A stretch of DNA of 64,000 nt from JAEVLT01 sp050496765 (GCF_050496765.1 NZ_JBNWEO010000015.1:1-64000); one strand, 5' to 3'; shown: positions 7,784-15,944, counted from the stretch's first letter. Numbers and translations are program-made. Notes: generated by a model from the letters alone, not told the origin.

Positions 7784-7832
7784 TGCTGCCGCGAAAGGTG
7801 GCGAGCTTTTGAGTGGAGCGGCCGCAAAAAGT

Positions 7833-7867
7833 AAAGGGCTCTGCTTCGATCAGCATGGAGCCCTTTT
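7833..7867. terminator. Bidirectional terminator between yqkE and yqkF
   Basis: AAAGGGCTC (7833-7841) pairs with GAGCCCTTT (7858-7866), flanked by T-run or A-run, and serves the two convergent genes. Confidence 0.75.
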
Positions 7868-7870
7868 CGT

Positions 7871-8782
7871 TTACCGGTGTTCTTTATAAAGGGAATTCTT
7901 TGAAATTTCGCGGATCAAGACTAGTTCTTCCTCGGTTAGCGGTTTGCTTTGCACTGCTTTGACATTTTCTCTTACTTGTTCAGGACTGCTTGCGCCGGCA
8001 ACAACAGAGGCTACAGCAGGATGGGCAAGATTGTATTGAAAGGCAATTTCATTAAACAGGCGGGAAGGTGCCAGTTTTTCTTTAAGTGCTGGCAAAAGCA
8101 TATTTAACTCCTCTAAGCTGTAATCCAGATAACCGTTCGCAGACGCTTTTTCGAGCATTTTTTCACTTAAAAGGCCTTTCGCCAATGGCCCGCGGGTAAC
8201 AACGCTGATCCCATGTTTATGGAGAAGCGGCAGCGCCTCTTCTTCCGGGCGGCGATCTAAAATACTGTATTGCATCATGACAGAGACGATGGAAGACTTT
8301 TTTATGTATTCCCGAATTACGTTCGGGCGAATGGATGAGATTCCATAATAGCGGATAAAGCCTTCAGATTTCAATTCTTCAAAAGCTTCAATCGTTTCTT
8401 CAATCGGATCCTCGATTGTCCCGCCGTGAAGCTGGTACAGATCAATATAATCGGTGCCAAGCCTTTTTAAGCTGCTTTTCACTTCTTCTTTTATATAGGC
8501 TTTTGATGGATCCCAGAACCAGCCCGCACCATTTTTATTCCAGCGATTACCAACCTTTGTTGCAATAACCACTTGGTCACGTACAGTTTTTAAGGCGTTT
8601 CCGACAATCCGCTCATTTTCGCCATGGTCATATAAATCGGCTGTATCAAAATAATTAATGCCTTCTTCTAAAGCTGTTGCAATAATCGTTTGGGCCGCTT
8701 TTTCATCTGTTCCAATCGACATGCACCCGAACCCTAATTCTGTCACATATATATCTGAGTTTCCAAGCCGGTTTTTCTTCAT
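7871..8782 (-). CDS. yqkF: Aldo/keto reductase (YqkF)
   Basis: This 303-residue NAD(P)H-dependent oxidoreductase has the complete aldo/keto reductase tetrad: D46, Y51, K76 and H119 (FDTADLYDHG, IATKVGNRW, LYQLHGG). The family reduces aldehydes and ketones in the cytoplasm; the physiological substrate is not known. GAGGTGA precedes ATG 8782. It follows mciZ by 13 bases and is probably co-transcribed with it. Confidence 0.9.
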   Translation of the reverse strand: MKKNRLGNSDIYVTELGFGCMSIGTDEKAAQTIIATALEEGINYFDTADLYDHGENERIVGNALKTVRDQVVIATKVGNRWNKNGAGWFWDPSKAYIKEEVKSSLKRLGTDYIDLYQLHGGTIEDPIEETIEAFEELKSEGFIRYYGISSIRPNVIREYIKKSSIVSVMMQYSILDRRPEEEALPLLHKHGISVVTRGPLAKGLLSEKMLEKASANGYLDYSLEELNMLLPALKEKLAPSRLFNEIAFQYNLAHPAVASVVAGASSPEQVRENVKAVQSKPLTEEELVLIREISKNSLYKEHR

Positions 8783-8795
8783 ATTTCACCTCAGT

Positions 8796-9032
8796 CTAGT
8801 CTGTTTTCTTTATTTTAATAAAATTCGAGTGAGGTGACAAATTTTTCTGATAACGATTCAGCCGATATGTCATTAAATCGACTGGTGTGTCAGTTGATTC
8901 CGATCTATTTGCTTGTCCCGCCCATTCCGCTACCGTTGAATACAGCTTTTGATATTCTTTTAATTTTTCCCCAACCTCCCAAGCCTTTCCAGCCAAAACA
9001 ACTCCTTGCGCATGAACATAGATTTTCACCAT
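8796..9032 (-). CDS. mciZ: Z-ring formation inhibitor MciZ with long C-terminal tail
   Basis: The N-terminal 40 residues match the MciZ core (GVVLAGKAWEVGEKLKEY, then a second helix ending in EW). In B. subtilis MciZ is a mother-cell peptide of 40 residues that caps FtsZ filaments and blocks Z-ring formation during sporulation. The gene lies in its usual place between yqkF and nudF. Here it continues to 78 residues; the extra 38 residues are polar, then basic (ending IKIKKTD), and match nothing I know. Start ATG 9032 follows GGAGGCG. Confidence 0.8.
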   Translation of the reverse strand: MVKIYVHAQGVVLAGKAWEVGEKLKEYQKLYSTVAEWAGQANRSESTDTPVDLMTYRLNRYQKNLSPHSNFIKIKKTD

Positions 9033-9059
9033 TCAACGCCTCCAATCGAATTATGATAA

Positions 9060-9067
9060 AATGTATG
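9060..9067 (-). promoter_or_regulatory. Possible sigma-E -10 element for mciZ
   Basis: On the minus strand CATACATT matches the sigma-E -10 consensus CATACANT and lies about 28 bases before the mciZ start. The -35 match is weak. B. subtilis mciZ is mother-cell expressed, which fits. Confidence 0.4.
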
Positions 9068-9103
9068 AGCAGATCTTAGTGGATTAGAACAGGAGTGAGG
9101 AAT

Positions 9104-9658
9104 TTGAACCGCCTTGAAGAAAAAACGATCCAAACGAAAGAACTATTTTCAGGGAGAATTATTCGCCTGCAAATTGAAGAGGTGGAGCTCCCAAACGGAA
9201 AAATAACGGAGCGGGAAATCATTAAGCACCCGGGAGCCGTGGCAGTTATAGCATTAACAGATGACAATAAAATCGTCATGGTTGAGCAATACCGGAAAGC
9301 ATTAGAACGAACAATCGTGGAAATCCCTGCGGGCAAGTTGGAAAAGGGGGAAGAACCAGCCGTTTGTGCGCGTAGAGAGCTGGAGGAAGAAACCGGCTAT
9401 GTTTGTGAAAAGATGGAGCTGCTTGTTTCGTTCTATACTTCACCCGGGTTTGCTGATGAATTGGTTCACGTCTATATCGCAACCGGTCTATCAAAAAAAG
9501 AAAACGCCGCCTCTCTTGATGAAGACGAATTTGTGAACCTTGAAGAATTGACGCTTGAGGAAGCAGTCCAGTATATCAAAGATCAAAAAATTTATGATGC
9601 TAAGACTGTGTACGCGGTGCAATACCTTCAACTGCAAAAGGCGCTTGAACAAAAATGA
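9104..9658 (+). CDS. nudF: ADP-ribose pyrophosphatase (Nudix)
   Basis: This 184-residue Nudix hydrolase splits ADP-ribose into AMP and ribose 5-phosphate. The Nudix box spans about residues 77-99 (G-x5-E-x7-RELEEETGY) and the YTSPGFADE loop typical of ADP-ribose-specific members follows. The start is taken as TTG 9104, since GGAGTGAGG precedes it and the protein then begins at the same point (xLEEKTI) as B. subtilis NudF; the GTG at 9095 overlaps the ribosome binding site. Its stop overlaps the next start (ATGA). Confidence 0.92.
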   Translation: MNRLEEKTIQTKELFSGRIIRLQIEEVELPNGKITEREIIKHPGAVAVIALTDDNKIVMVEQYRKALERTIVEIPAGKLEKGEEPAVCARRELEEETGYVCEKMELLVSFYTSPGFADELVHVYIATGLSKKENAASLDEDEFVNLEELTLEEAVQYIKDQKIYDAKTVYAVQYLQLQKALEQK

Positions 9659-10818
9659 ACCGTTATTATGTTGATTTGCATATTCACATTGGTCGGACAT
9701 GGACAGGCAAACCGGTCAAAATAACGGGAGCGAAATCGTTAACCTTTACAAACATTATTGAGCATGCCCGCAATGAAAAAGGGCTGAATATGATCGGTAT
9801 TATTGACTGCCACTCGCCTGAAGTGATTCTTGAAATCGAAAGCCTGATGGAAAGTGGTGAAATCATCCAGCATCCTAACGGGGGATTGATTTACGATACA
9901 TTGACGATTATCCCCGGTTCAGAGCTGGAAATTTATGATGAATATTGCCACGGACCGATTCATTTGCTTTGCTATTTTCCAACAATAGCAATCATGAGAT
10001 CGTTCTCTACCTGGCTTTCAGGCCATTTGAAAAACGTTACGCTTAGCTCACAAAGGGTGTACACAACCGCAAAAGAGCTGCAGCAAAAGGTAAAGGAATT
10101 TGGCGGCCTATTTATTCCCGCCCATGTATTTACTCCATTTAAAAGTTTATATGGAAAAGGTGTTCAACGTTCGTTCAGTGAAGTTCTTGACCCGGGTCTC
10201 ATTGATGGGATTGAGCTTGGACTAAGCTCTGATACGGAAATGGCGGATCAATTGGCTGAATTGCACCCATACCCATTTGTAACCAATTCAGATGCCCATT
10301 CACTAGCAAAAATTGCCCGGGAATATCAAGTCGTCGCGATGAAAGAACCAACTTTCAAGGAATTGGAAAAAGCTTTAAAAGGACAAGAAGGCAGAAAAAT
10401 CCTTGCCAACTATGGATTGGATCCAAAGCTTGGAAAATACCATCAAACGGTTTGTGCCCATTGTTTAAACCAGTTGAAAACAGAAACGGGGAGCTGCCCG
10501 CATTGTGGCAAGGAGAGAATCATTAAAGGTGTGGCGGATCGAATAGTAGAATTAAAAACAGCAGAAGAGGGTCCAATATCAAGGCCGCCATATATCCACC
10601 AGATTCCGCTTGAATTCATCCCGGGACTTGGTCCAAAAATACTTGATAAACTTCTGCAACACTTTGGCACAGAAATGGCGATTTTACACGAAGTTCCATA
10701 TGAAGCAATGAAGGCAGTTATCCCCGAAAAAATAGCCGATTTCATAATGAAAGCAAGGGAAGGAAATTTGAACTTGCACGCGGGAGGCGGAGGCAAATAC
10801 GGAAAAATAGCTGAATAA
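9655..10818 (+). CDS. yqxK: Endonuclease Q family DNA repair nuclease (YqxK)
   Basis: This 387-residue protein has the endonuclease Q layout: an N-terminal PHP metal-dependent phosphoesterase domain (H8 and H10 in DLHIHIG, DCHS about 51, NSDAHS about 222), a CxxC...CxxC zinc finger (about 267-286, CAHCLN...CPHCGK), and a helix-hairpin-helix (about 322-345, IPGLGPKILDKL). Endonuclease Q cuts DNA 5' of deaminated bases and abasic sites. It is translationally coupled to nudF by an ATGA overlap, joining nucleotide clean-up with repair. Confidence 0.88.
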   Translation: MNRYYVDLHIHIGRTWTGKPVKITGAKSLTFTNIIEHARNEKGLNMIGIIDCHSPEVILEIESLMESGEIIQHPNGGLIYDTLTIIPGSELEIYDEYCHGPIHLLCYFPTIAIMRSFSTWLSGHLKNVTLSSQRVYTTAKELQQKVKEFGGLFIPAHVFTPFKSLYGKGVQRSFSEVLDPGLIDGIELGLSSDTEMADQLAELHPYPFVTNSDAHSLAKIAREYQVVAMKEPTFKELEKALKGQEGRKILANYGLDPKLGKYHQTVCAHCLNQLKTETGSCPHCGKERIIKGVADRIVELKTAEEGPISRPPYIHQIPLEFIPGLGPKILDKLLQHFGTEMAILHEVPYEAMKAVIPEKIADFIMKAREGNLNLHAGGGGKYGKIAE

Positions 10819-10860
10819 GACAAAAACCGGTTGTTAAAAACGACATCCGGTTTTTTTGTC
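10819..10860 (+). terminator. Intrinsic terminator after endonuclease Q
   Basis: GACAAAAACCGG (10819-10830) pairs with CCGGTTTTTTTGTC (10847-10860), containing a seven-T run. Confidence 0.8.
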
Positions 10861-10886
10861 ATAGTTGCGGCGGACAGGCATACAAT
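10858..10886 (+). promoter_or_regulatory. Sigma-E promoter for spoIIM
   Basis: GTCATAGTT (-35, 10858-10866) is followed 12 bases later by CATACAAT (-10, 10879-10886), a perfect sigma-E -10 element. spoIIM is a known sigma-E gene in B. subtilis. The -35 overlaps the end of the preceding terminator. Confidence 0.75.
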
Positions 10887-10916
10887 TTAGTAACCAAATG
10901 TCAGGAGGAACCGCAA

Positions 10917-11561
10917 TTGAAAAAACGAATCTACCAGAACGCTGCCGCCAGTTATTTCCGTGAGCATTCCTCAATTTTTTTATTTGTTGTCGTACTGTTT
11001 TTAATGGGGGTTATTTTTGGCGCGATCGTCGTCAACAGTATGAGCATTACCCAAAAGCAAGATCTCTTTTATTATTTATCACAATTTTTCGGACAAGTTT
11101 CCGATGGGAATATCCAGGAATCGACCGATCTGTTTATCCAAAGCCTTTTGCACAATAGTAAATTTATTGGCTTAATGTGGGTGCTTGGCATTTCAATCAT
11201 CGGCCTGCCGATTATTTTGATTCTTCTCTTTTTAAAAGGAATGGTTGTCGGCTTTACGGTTGGTTTTTTAGTCAGTCAAATGAGCTGGAAAGGCTTCCTG
11301 TTGGCGGGAGTATCCATTTTGCCGCAAAACCTTATTATCATTCCGATTTTTATTATCATGGCCGTAATGAGCATCTCTTTCTCGATAAAAATGATTAAAA
11401 AGCAATTCATGAAAAAATTTGCACAGCCAATCTTGCCATTATTTAAGCAATACATCGTGGCTCTAACTGCTGCCGTCCTTTTACTTTCAGCAGCAGCAGC
11501 GGTTGAGGCATATCTTTCGCCAGGTCTAATGAAATCTGTTATCCATTCAATCAAACTATAA
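10917..11561 (+). CDS. spoIIM: Stage II sporulation protein M
   Basis: This 214-residue polytopic membrane protein (about five helices, near residues 22-44, 85-110, 112-135, 140-160 and 180-200) is a scaffold of the SpoIID-SpoIIM-SpoIIP complex that remodels septal peptidoglycan and drives engulfment. It begins with TTG, the only start with a good ribosome binding site (AGGAGG, 8 bases upstream). It sits in its conserved place before fur. Confidence 0.93.
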   Translation: MKKRIYQNAAASYFREHSSIFLFVVVLFLMGVIFGAIVVNSMSITQKQDLFYYLSQFFGQVSDGNIQESTDLFIQSLLHNSKFIGLMWVLGISIIGLPIILILLFLKGMVVGFTVGFLVSQMSWKGFLLAGVSILPQNLIIIPIFIIMAVMSISFSIKMIKKQFMKKFAQPILPLFKQYIVALTAAVLLLSAAAAVEAYLSPGLMKSVIHSIKL

Positions 11562-11595
11562 TCATTATTATCTAATAAAAATTTTCGCATTGAGA

Positions 11596-11610
11596 TTATA
11601 ATAATTTTAT
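11596..11610. promoter_or_regulatory. Per box upstream of fur
   Basis: TTATAATAATTTTAT matches the PerR operator TTATAATNATTATAA at 13 of 15 positions and abuts the -35 of the fur promoter. B. subtilis fur is repressed by PerR, so peroxide control of Fur levels is likely kept. Confidence 0.6.
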
Positions 11611-11611
11611 T

Positions 11612-11639
11612 TTGAATCTAGTTTCCCATCTGTTATAAT
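11612..11639 (+). promoter_or_regulatory. Sigma-A promoter of fur
   Basis: TTGAAT (11612-11617), a 16-base spacer and TATAAT (11634-11639), 33 bases before the fur start. Confidence 0.7.
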
Positions 11640-11671
11640 GAGAAAGAAAAGAGGCGAGGGAGGCACTTCGG

Positions 11672-12133
11672 ATGGAAACTAGAATCGAGAGAATAAAAAA
11701 ACAGTTGCATTCATCAAGTTATAAGTTGACACCACAACGTGAAGCAACCGTTCAAGTTTTACTGGAAAATGAAGAGGATCATTTAAGTGCGGAAGACGTA
11801 TACCTCCTCGTGAAAGAAAAATCGCCTGAAATTGGTTTGGCAACCGTGTATCGAACGCTTGAATTGCTGACTGAATTGAAAATTGTCGATAAAATAAATT
11901 TTGGTGACGGAGTCTCCCGCTATGATCTGCGCCAAGAAGGAGCTGCTCATTTTCACCATCATCTTGTTTGTATTGAATGCGGAGCAGTGGATGAAATTCA
12001 GGAAGATTTACTCGAAGATGTGGAAGCAACTGTCGAAGAGAAATGGAAGTTTAAAATAAAAGACCACCGTCTGACCTTCCATGGCATATGCCATCGCTGT
12101 CAGGAAAAAAACCATTCAAAGGAAGAATCGTAG
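11672..12133 (+). CDS. fur: Ferric uptake regulator Fur
   Basis: This 153-residue iron-sensing repressor has an N-terminal winged helix (about residues 1-85, with LATVYRTLELL recognition helix) and a C-terminal dimerisation domain with the HFHHHLVC metal site (about 91-98) and two CxxC zinc motifs (CIEC, CHRC). The nearest paralogues are PerR and Zur, but its position between spoIIM and yqzK-xerD is that of B. subtilis Fur. GGGAGG precedes the ATG. Confidence 0.93.
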   Translation: METRIERIKKQLHSSSYKLTPQREATVQVLLENEEDHLSAEDVYLLVKEKSPEIGLATVYRTLELLTELKIVDKINFGDGVSRYDLRQEGAAHFHHHLVCIECGAVDEIQEDLLEDVEATVEEKWKFKIKDHRLTFHGICHRCQEKNHSKEES

Positions 12134-12141
12134 TAAAGTGT

Positions 12142-12175
12142 AAAAAGCCTTTGCAAAAGCAAAAAGGCTTTTTTC
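12142..12175 (+). terminator. Intrinsic terminator after fur
   Basis: AAAAGCCTTT and AAAAGGCTTTTTT form a stem with a nine-base loop and a T-run. Confidence 0.8.
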
Positions 12176-12308
12176 TTATACTATCAGAATTTATTTGTTG
12201 CCCCTTTTTTGTGAAAAGACGCCTTTATAGGGAAGAGCATTTCTATTAACCGATTCACCTGTTTTTCAGTGTAAACCGGTCACTACTGGCTTCGCCCGCA
12301 CGTCGCCC

Positions 12309-12380
12309 GGAAAGCGAGTGCCTGGAGCGGAAATCAACAGCCTCCGTTTATCCGCCAAACTAAAAAGGACCGGGCGGTTT
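12309..12380 (-). repeat. Dispersed repeat, family A, partial copy
   Basis: These 72 bases match the reverse complement of 24961-25032 at 69 positions; the first 32 are identical. The copy holds one end of the repeat (AATCAACAG terminus at 12340) plus 40 bases of shared flank, which in the other copy include a terminator stem. It fills most of the 336-base gap between fur and yqzK; the rest holds one arm of repeat family B at 12184-12194. Confidence 0.8.
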
Positions 12381-12469
12381 TTGCTGAGTTTTCTTTATAA
12401 CGGGAGAGGTATAAAACCTGTCTAAATTGGCATACCTTGTACTAAACGTTTGTAACGGGGGAAAAAGGT

Positions 12470-12697
12470 ATGTTTTCTTATTTGAAGCTTTTTTTGCAAT
12501 CCTTAAAGGTTTTTATTTTATTCACAGGGTGCACGATTCTGTTTTATTATGGTATTATGTGGGTGAATGAAGAGTATCAAAATTATCATCGCTATGATGC
12601 ACCAAAAGGGTCTGCGCTGAAAGTGTCGAACCCAGTCCAAGACGGGAATTCGTCTATGCTGGACCGATTAATTTTGTTTTATTTAAGTGGGGAGTAA
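12470..12697 (+). CDS. yqzK: YqzK family membrane protein (DUF4227)
   Basis: This 75-residue protein has one N-terminal membrane helix (about residues 8-30) and a polar tail rich in tyrosine, as in the DUF4227/YqzK family. GGGG precedes the ATG. It lies between fur and xerD as in B. subtilis. Function unknown. Confidence 0.8.
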   Translation: MFSYLKLFLQSLKVFILFTGCTILFYYGIMWVNEEYQNYHRYDAPKGSALKVSNPVQDGNSSMLDRLILFYLSGE

Positions 12698-12705
12698 TGA
12701 ATCGG

Positions 12706-13599
12706 ATGGAAGATCAACTGAAAGACTTTATCCACTTTGTCATGGTTGAAAAGGGGCTGGCGAAAAATACAATCGCCGCTTATGAGCGTGATTTAAAAAA
12801 CTACACGCAGTATTTGAAAAATGTTGAAAAAATAAACAGTCTGAACGAAGCACAGCGGGTACATATCGTTCATTTTCTTGGTTTCTTGAAAGAGCAAGGG
12901 AAGTCATCCAAGACGCTTGCAAGACATGTTGCATCAATAAGAGCTTTCCATCAATTTTTAATTCGGGAAAAGGCAACAGACCATGACCCGTCCGTCCATA
13001 TTGAAACCCCCAAGCTCGAAAGATCCCTTCCAAAAGTATTGAATCAGCAAGAAGTTGAAACCCTACTGGAAGCGCCTAAACAAAATGATCACTACGGACT
13101 AAGAGACAAAGCAATGCTTGAAATTCTATATGCAACCGGAATGCGCGTGAGTGAACTAATCGGATTGAACATGGGAGATGCGCATTTAACAATGGGGTTT
13201 GTCCGCTGTATTGGAAAGGGTAACAAGGAGAGAATCATCCCGATTGGCCAAACAGCCACAAAAGCTCTCCAACATTATTTGGAGAACGGCAGACCAAAAT
13301 TTATTTCGAAAAAACACCGAGAGAATGCCTTGTTTCTCAACCATCATGGACAACGCCTGACGCGCCAAGGATTTTGGAAAATCCTCAAGAAGCTGGCGAA
13401 GGAGGCCGGCATTGAGAAAGAACTGACACCGCATACTTTGAGGCATTCTTTTGCTACCCATTTACTTGAAAACGGGGCAGACCTGAGGGCTGTTCAGGAA
13501 ATGCTGGGGCATGTAGATATTTCGACAACGCAAATTTATACCCATGTAACAAAGACGAGGTTGAAAGATGTGTACAGCAAATTCCATCCGCGAGCTTAA
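12706..13599 (+). CDS. xerD: Site-specific tyrosine recombinase XerD
   Basis: With XerC, this 297-residue recombinase resolves chromosome dimers at dif. The N-terminal SAM-like DNA-binding domain covers about residues 1-90, and the catalytic domain carries all six residues: R147, K171, H243, R246, H269 and Y278. I prefer ATG 12706, which gives MEDQLKDFIHF aligned with the B. subtilis start and follows GGGGAG by 11 bases; the ATG at 12697 is only 2 bases from that site. It is almost contiguous with yqzK. Confidence 0.93.
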   Translation: MEDQLKDFIHFVMVEKGLAKNTIAAYERDLKNYTQYLKNVEKINSLNEAQRVHIVHFLGFLKEQGKSSKTLARHVASIRAFHQFLIREKATDHDPSVHIETPKLERSLPKVLNQQEVETLLEAPKQNDHYGLRDKAMLEILYATGMRVSELIGLNMGDAHLTMGFVRCIGKGNKERIIPIGQTATKALQHYLENGRPKFISKKHRENALFLNHHGQRLTRQGFWKILKKLAKEAGIEKELTPHTLRHSFATHLLENGADLRAVQEMLGHVDISTTQIYTHVTKTRLKDVYSKFHPRA

Positions 13600-13702
13600 C
13601 AGATTACCAGAATTAGAAGAACAGAAAGAAAATTCGCCGATTGGCGATCCTTCGAGCGATGATTAAGCTGCCGAAGAATTCCTTATCCTGCCCGTCGTGC
13701 GT

Positions 13703-13727
13703 TTAGAATTAATGGATATAAATTCTG
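13703..13727 (-). repeat. Palindromic repeat, family B, copy 2 (degenerate)
   Basis: On the minus strand this reads CAGAATTTATATCC..., sharing 12 consecutive bases with the copy at 4710 and followed by the same AACGCA. The 13600-13923 gap otherwise holds a terminator and the control region of drm. Confidence 0.5.
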
Positions 13728-13743
13728 TTGAGAACACAGCTAT

Positions 13744-13772
13744 AGCTGCCAGAAAGAATGGCAGCTTTTTCT
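13744..13772 (+). terminator. Intrinsic terminator downstream of xerD
   Basis: AGCTGCC (13744-13750) pairs with GGCAGCT (13760-13766), followed by TTTTC. Confidence 0.75.
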
Positions 13773-13803
13773 TGTGTTTTCAAATTCATTTGTTAAAATA
13801 AAG

Positions 13804-13821
13804 ATGTCAGACTTCTGACAT
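13804..13821. promoter_or_regulatory. Perfect 18-bp palindrome, likely operator for drm-punA-pdp
   Basis: ATGTCAGACTTCTGACAT is a perfect inverted repeat with 8-base arms and a 2-base centre, about 100 bases before drm. It resembles operators of GntR-type or other dimeric regulators. No regulator gene lies nearby, so the ligand and protein are unknown. Confidence 0.5.
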
Positions 13822-13888
13822 GTTACATCTATTTTTCGTTTAATCCATTCTAGAAAGGGAAACCCTAGTGATAGGAAAATGATTGATT

Positions 13889-13904
13889 ATGGGAACGCAT
13901 CCAC
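13889..13904 (+). promoter_or_regulatory. Possible CcpA cre site before drm
   Basis: ATGGGAACGCATCCAC fits the cre consensus WTGNNARCGNWWWCAW at 14 of 16 positions. It lies just before the drm ribosome binding site, where CcpA would act as a roadblock. Confidence 0.4.
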
Positions 13905-13923
13905 AGAGGGAGGAAAAACATAA

Positions 13924-15111
13924 ATGAGCTTACATACATTCAAGCGAATTTTTCTAATCGTAATGGATTCTGTTGGGATTGGCGAAGCGCCAGATGCCGA
14001 AAAATTCGGCGATAAGGGAGCAGATACATTCGGTCATATCGCTGAAAAAATGAACGGCCTTCATATGCCGAATATGGGAAAACTTGGGCTTGGTAATATT
14101 CGGCCAATAAAAGGGATAGAAAAGGCGGAAAAACCGCTTGCAGTGTATACAAAAATGATGGAAGCATCGAACGGTAAAGATACGATGACAGGACATTGGG
14201 AGATCATGGGGTTAAACATCAAAACACCTTTTAAAGTATTTCCGGAAGGATTTCCGCAGGAACTGATTTCTGAATTGGAAAAAAGAACGGGAAGAAAAGT
14301 GATTGGCAATAAGCCTGCAAGCGGAACGGAGATACTAGTTGAACTAGGTGAAGAACAGATGAAAACCGGGGCCTTGATTGTTTACACTTCAGCGGATTCC
14401 GTCCTGCAAATTGCCGCCCATGAAGACATTGTTCCAATTGAAGAACTGTACACAATTTGCAAAATCGCCCGCGAATTGACGCTTGATGAAAAATACATGG
14501 TAGGCCGGGTAATTGCAAGACCGTTTATCGGAAAACCCGGTAGCTTTAAACGAACTGCCAACCGTCATGACTATGCTTTAAAGCCATTTGGACGCACGGT
14601 CATGAATGAATTAAAAGACTCAGGCTTCGATGTGATTGCCATTGGCAAAATTTCTGATATATATGATGGAGAAGGGGTTACAAACGCAATCAGAACCGTT
14701 TCCAATATGGATGGAATGGATAAGTTGATTGACACCTTAAAGATGGATTTTACAGGTTTAAGTTTTGTCAATTTGGTTGATTTTGACGCACTGTATGGGC
14801 ACCGCCGCGATCCAATTGGGTATGGGAAGGCGCTGGAAGAATTTGATGCCCGCCTGCCGGAAGTCTTTGCCAAGATGGAGAAAGACGATCTTTTGATCAT
14901 TACCGCCGACCATGGAAACGATCCCGTCCATCATGGAACAGATCATACACGTGAATTTGTTCCATTGCTTGTGTATTCAAAACAGATGCAGGCAGGAAAA
15001 GAAATACCGCTCAGACAGACATTTGCGGATATAGGGGCGACTGTTGCCGAGAACTTCCAAGTAAAGCAGCCGAATTACGGGAAAAGCTTTTTGGATGAAT
15101 TGATTCGTTAA
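13924..15111 (+). CDS. drm: Phosphopentomutase
   Basis: This 395-residue alkaline-phosphatase-superfamily enzyme interconverts (deoxy)ribose 1- and 5-phosphates. Visible metal and active-site motifs are MDSVGIGEAPD at the start, the GKDTMTGHWE threonine loop (about residue 85) and ITADHGNDP near the end (about 324). GGGAGG precedes ATG 13924. It is the first gene of a three-gene nucleoside salvage operon. Confidence 0.95.
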   Translation: MSLHTFKRIFLIVMDSVGIGEAPDAEKFGDKGADTFGHIAEKMNGLHMPNMGKLGLGNIRPIKGIEKAEKPLAVYTKMMEASNGKDTMTGHWEIMGLNIKTPFKVFPEGFPQELISELEKRTGRKVIGNKPASGTEILVELGEEQMKTGALIVYTSADSVLQIAAHEDIVPIEELYTICKIARELTLDEKYMVGRVIARPFIGKPGSFKRTANRHDYALKPFGRTVMNELKDSGFDVIAIGKISDIYDGEGVTNAIRTVSNMDGMDKLIDTLKMDFTGLSFVNLVDFDALYGHRRDPIGYGKALEEFDARLPEVFAKMEKDDLLIITADHGNDPVHHGTDHTREFVPLLVYSKQMQAGKEIPLRQTFADIGATVAENFQVKQPNYGKSFLDELIR

Positions 15112-15125
15112 CTGGGGGAATAAAG

Positions 15126-15944
15126 ATGGAATTCGAAAAAATTCAAAATGCTGCGCAATTTTTAAAAACGAAATACAGTCAAACACCGAAAATGGGATTG
15201 ATATTGGGTTCAGGACTCGGTATGCTGGCAGATGAAATCGTCGATCCTGTTAAAATTCCGTATCAGGAAATTCCCGATTTCCCTGTATCAACGGTAGCGG
15301 GTCATGCGGGCCAGCTTGTCTTTGGACAATTGAATGGAGCAGAAGTTGTGGCCATGCAAGGGCGCTTTCATTTTTATGAAGGGTACAGTTTTGACAAAGT
15401 GACCTTCCCTGTACGGGTGATGAGACAACTGGGAGTAGAAATGTTAATTGTGACGAATGCAGCCGGCGGTGTAAATGAACGTTTTTCACCAGGAGACTTA
15501 ATGCTGATCACAGATCATATCAATAATATGGGTTCCAACCCGCTAATCGGTCCGAATGATTCCCGTCTTGGGGTACGCTTTCCGGATATGTCCGAGGCTT
15601 ATTCAAAAAAACTAAGGACAGCGGCGAAAGAAATTGCTTCCCGCTTGCAAATTGAAGTAAAAGAGGGTGTTTATGTCGGCAACACAGGGCCATCCTATGA
15701 AACCCCTGCAGAAATTCGAATGCTGCGAACGTTAGGCGGGGATGCGGTTGGAATGTCAACGGTTCCTGAGGTAATTGTTGCCCGCCACAGCGGTATGAAG
15801 GTTTTAGGAATTTCCTGCATTTCCAATATGGCTGCTGGGATTCTTGATCAGCCATTAACCCATGACGAAGTGATCGAAACAACCGAGAGGGTCAGGGAAA
15901 ACTTCCTTAAATATGTAAAGGAAATTGTCGGCAATCTCGCTTAG
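15126..15944 (+). CDS. punA: Purine-nucleoside phosphorylase (guanosine/inosine type)
   Basis: This 272-residue protein belongs to the trimeric PNP class. Phosphate-binding GSGLG (about residue 28), GRFHFYEG (about 80) and NAAGG (about 111) are present, along with EVIVARHSGMKVLGIS (about 220) of the base site. It releases ribose 1-phosphate, the substrate of Drm, which starts only 14 bases upstream of this gene. Confidence 0.94.
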   Translation: MEFEKIQNAAQFLKTKYSQTPKMGLILGSGLGMLADEIVDPVKIPYQEIPDFPVSTVAGHAGQLVFGQLNGAEVVAMQGRFHFYEGYSFDKVTFPVRVMRQLGVEMLIVTNAAGGVNERFSPGDLMLITDHINNMGSNPLIGPNDSRLGVRFPDMSEAYSKKLRTAAKEIASRLQIEVKEGVYVGNTGPSYETPAEIRMLRTLGGDAVGMSTVPEVIVARHSGMKVLGISCISNMAAGILDQPLTHDEVIETTERVRENFLKYVKEIVGNLA

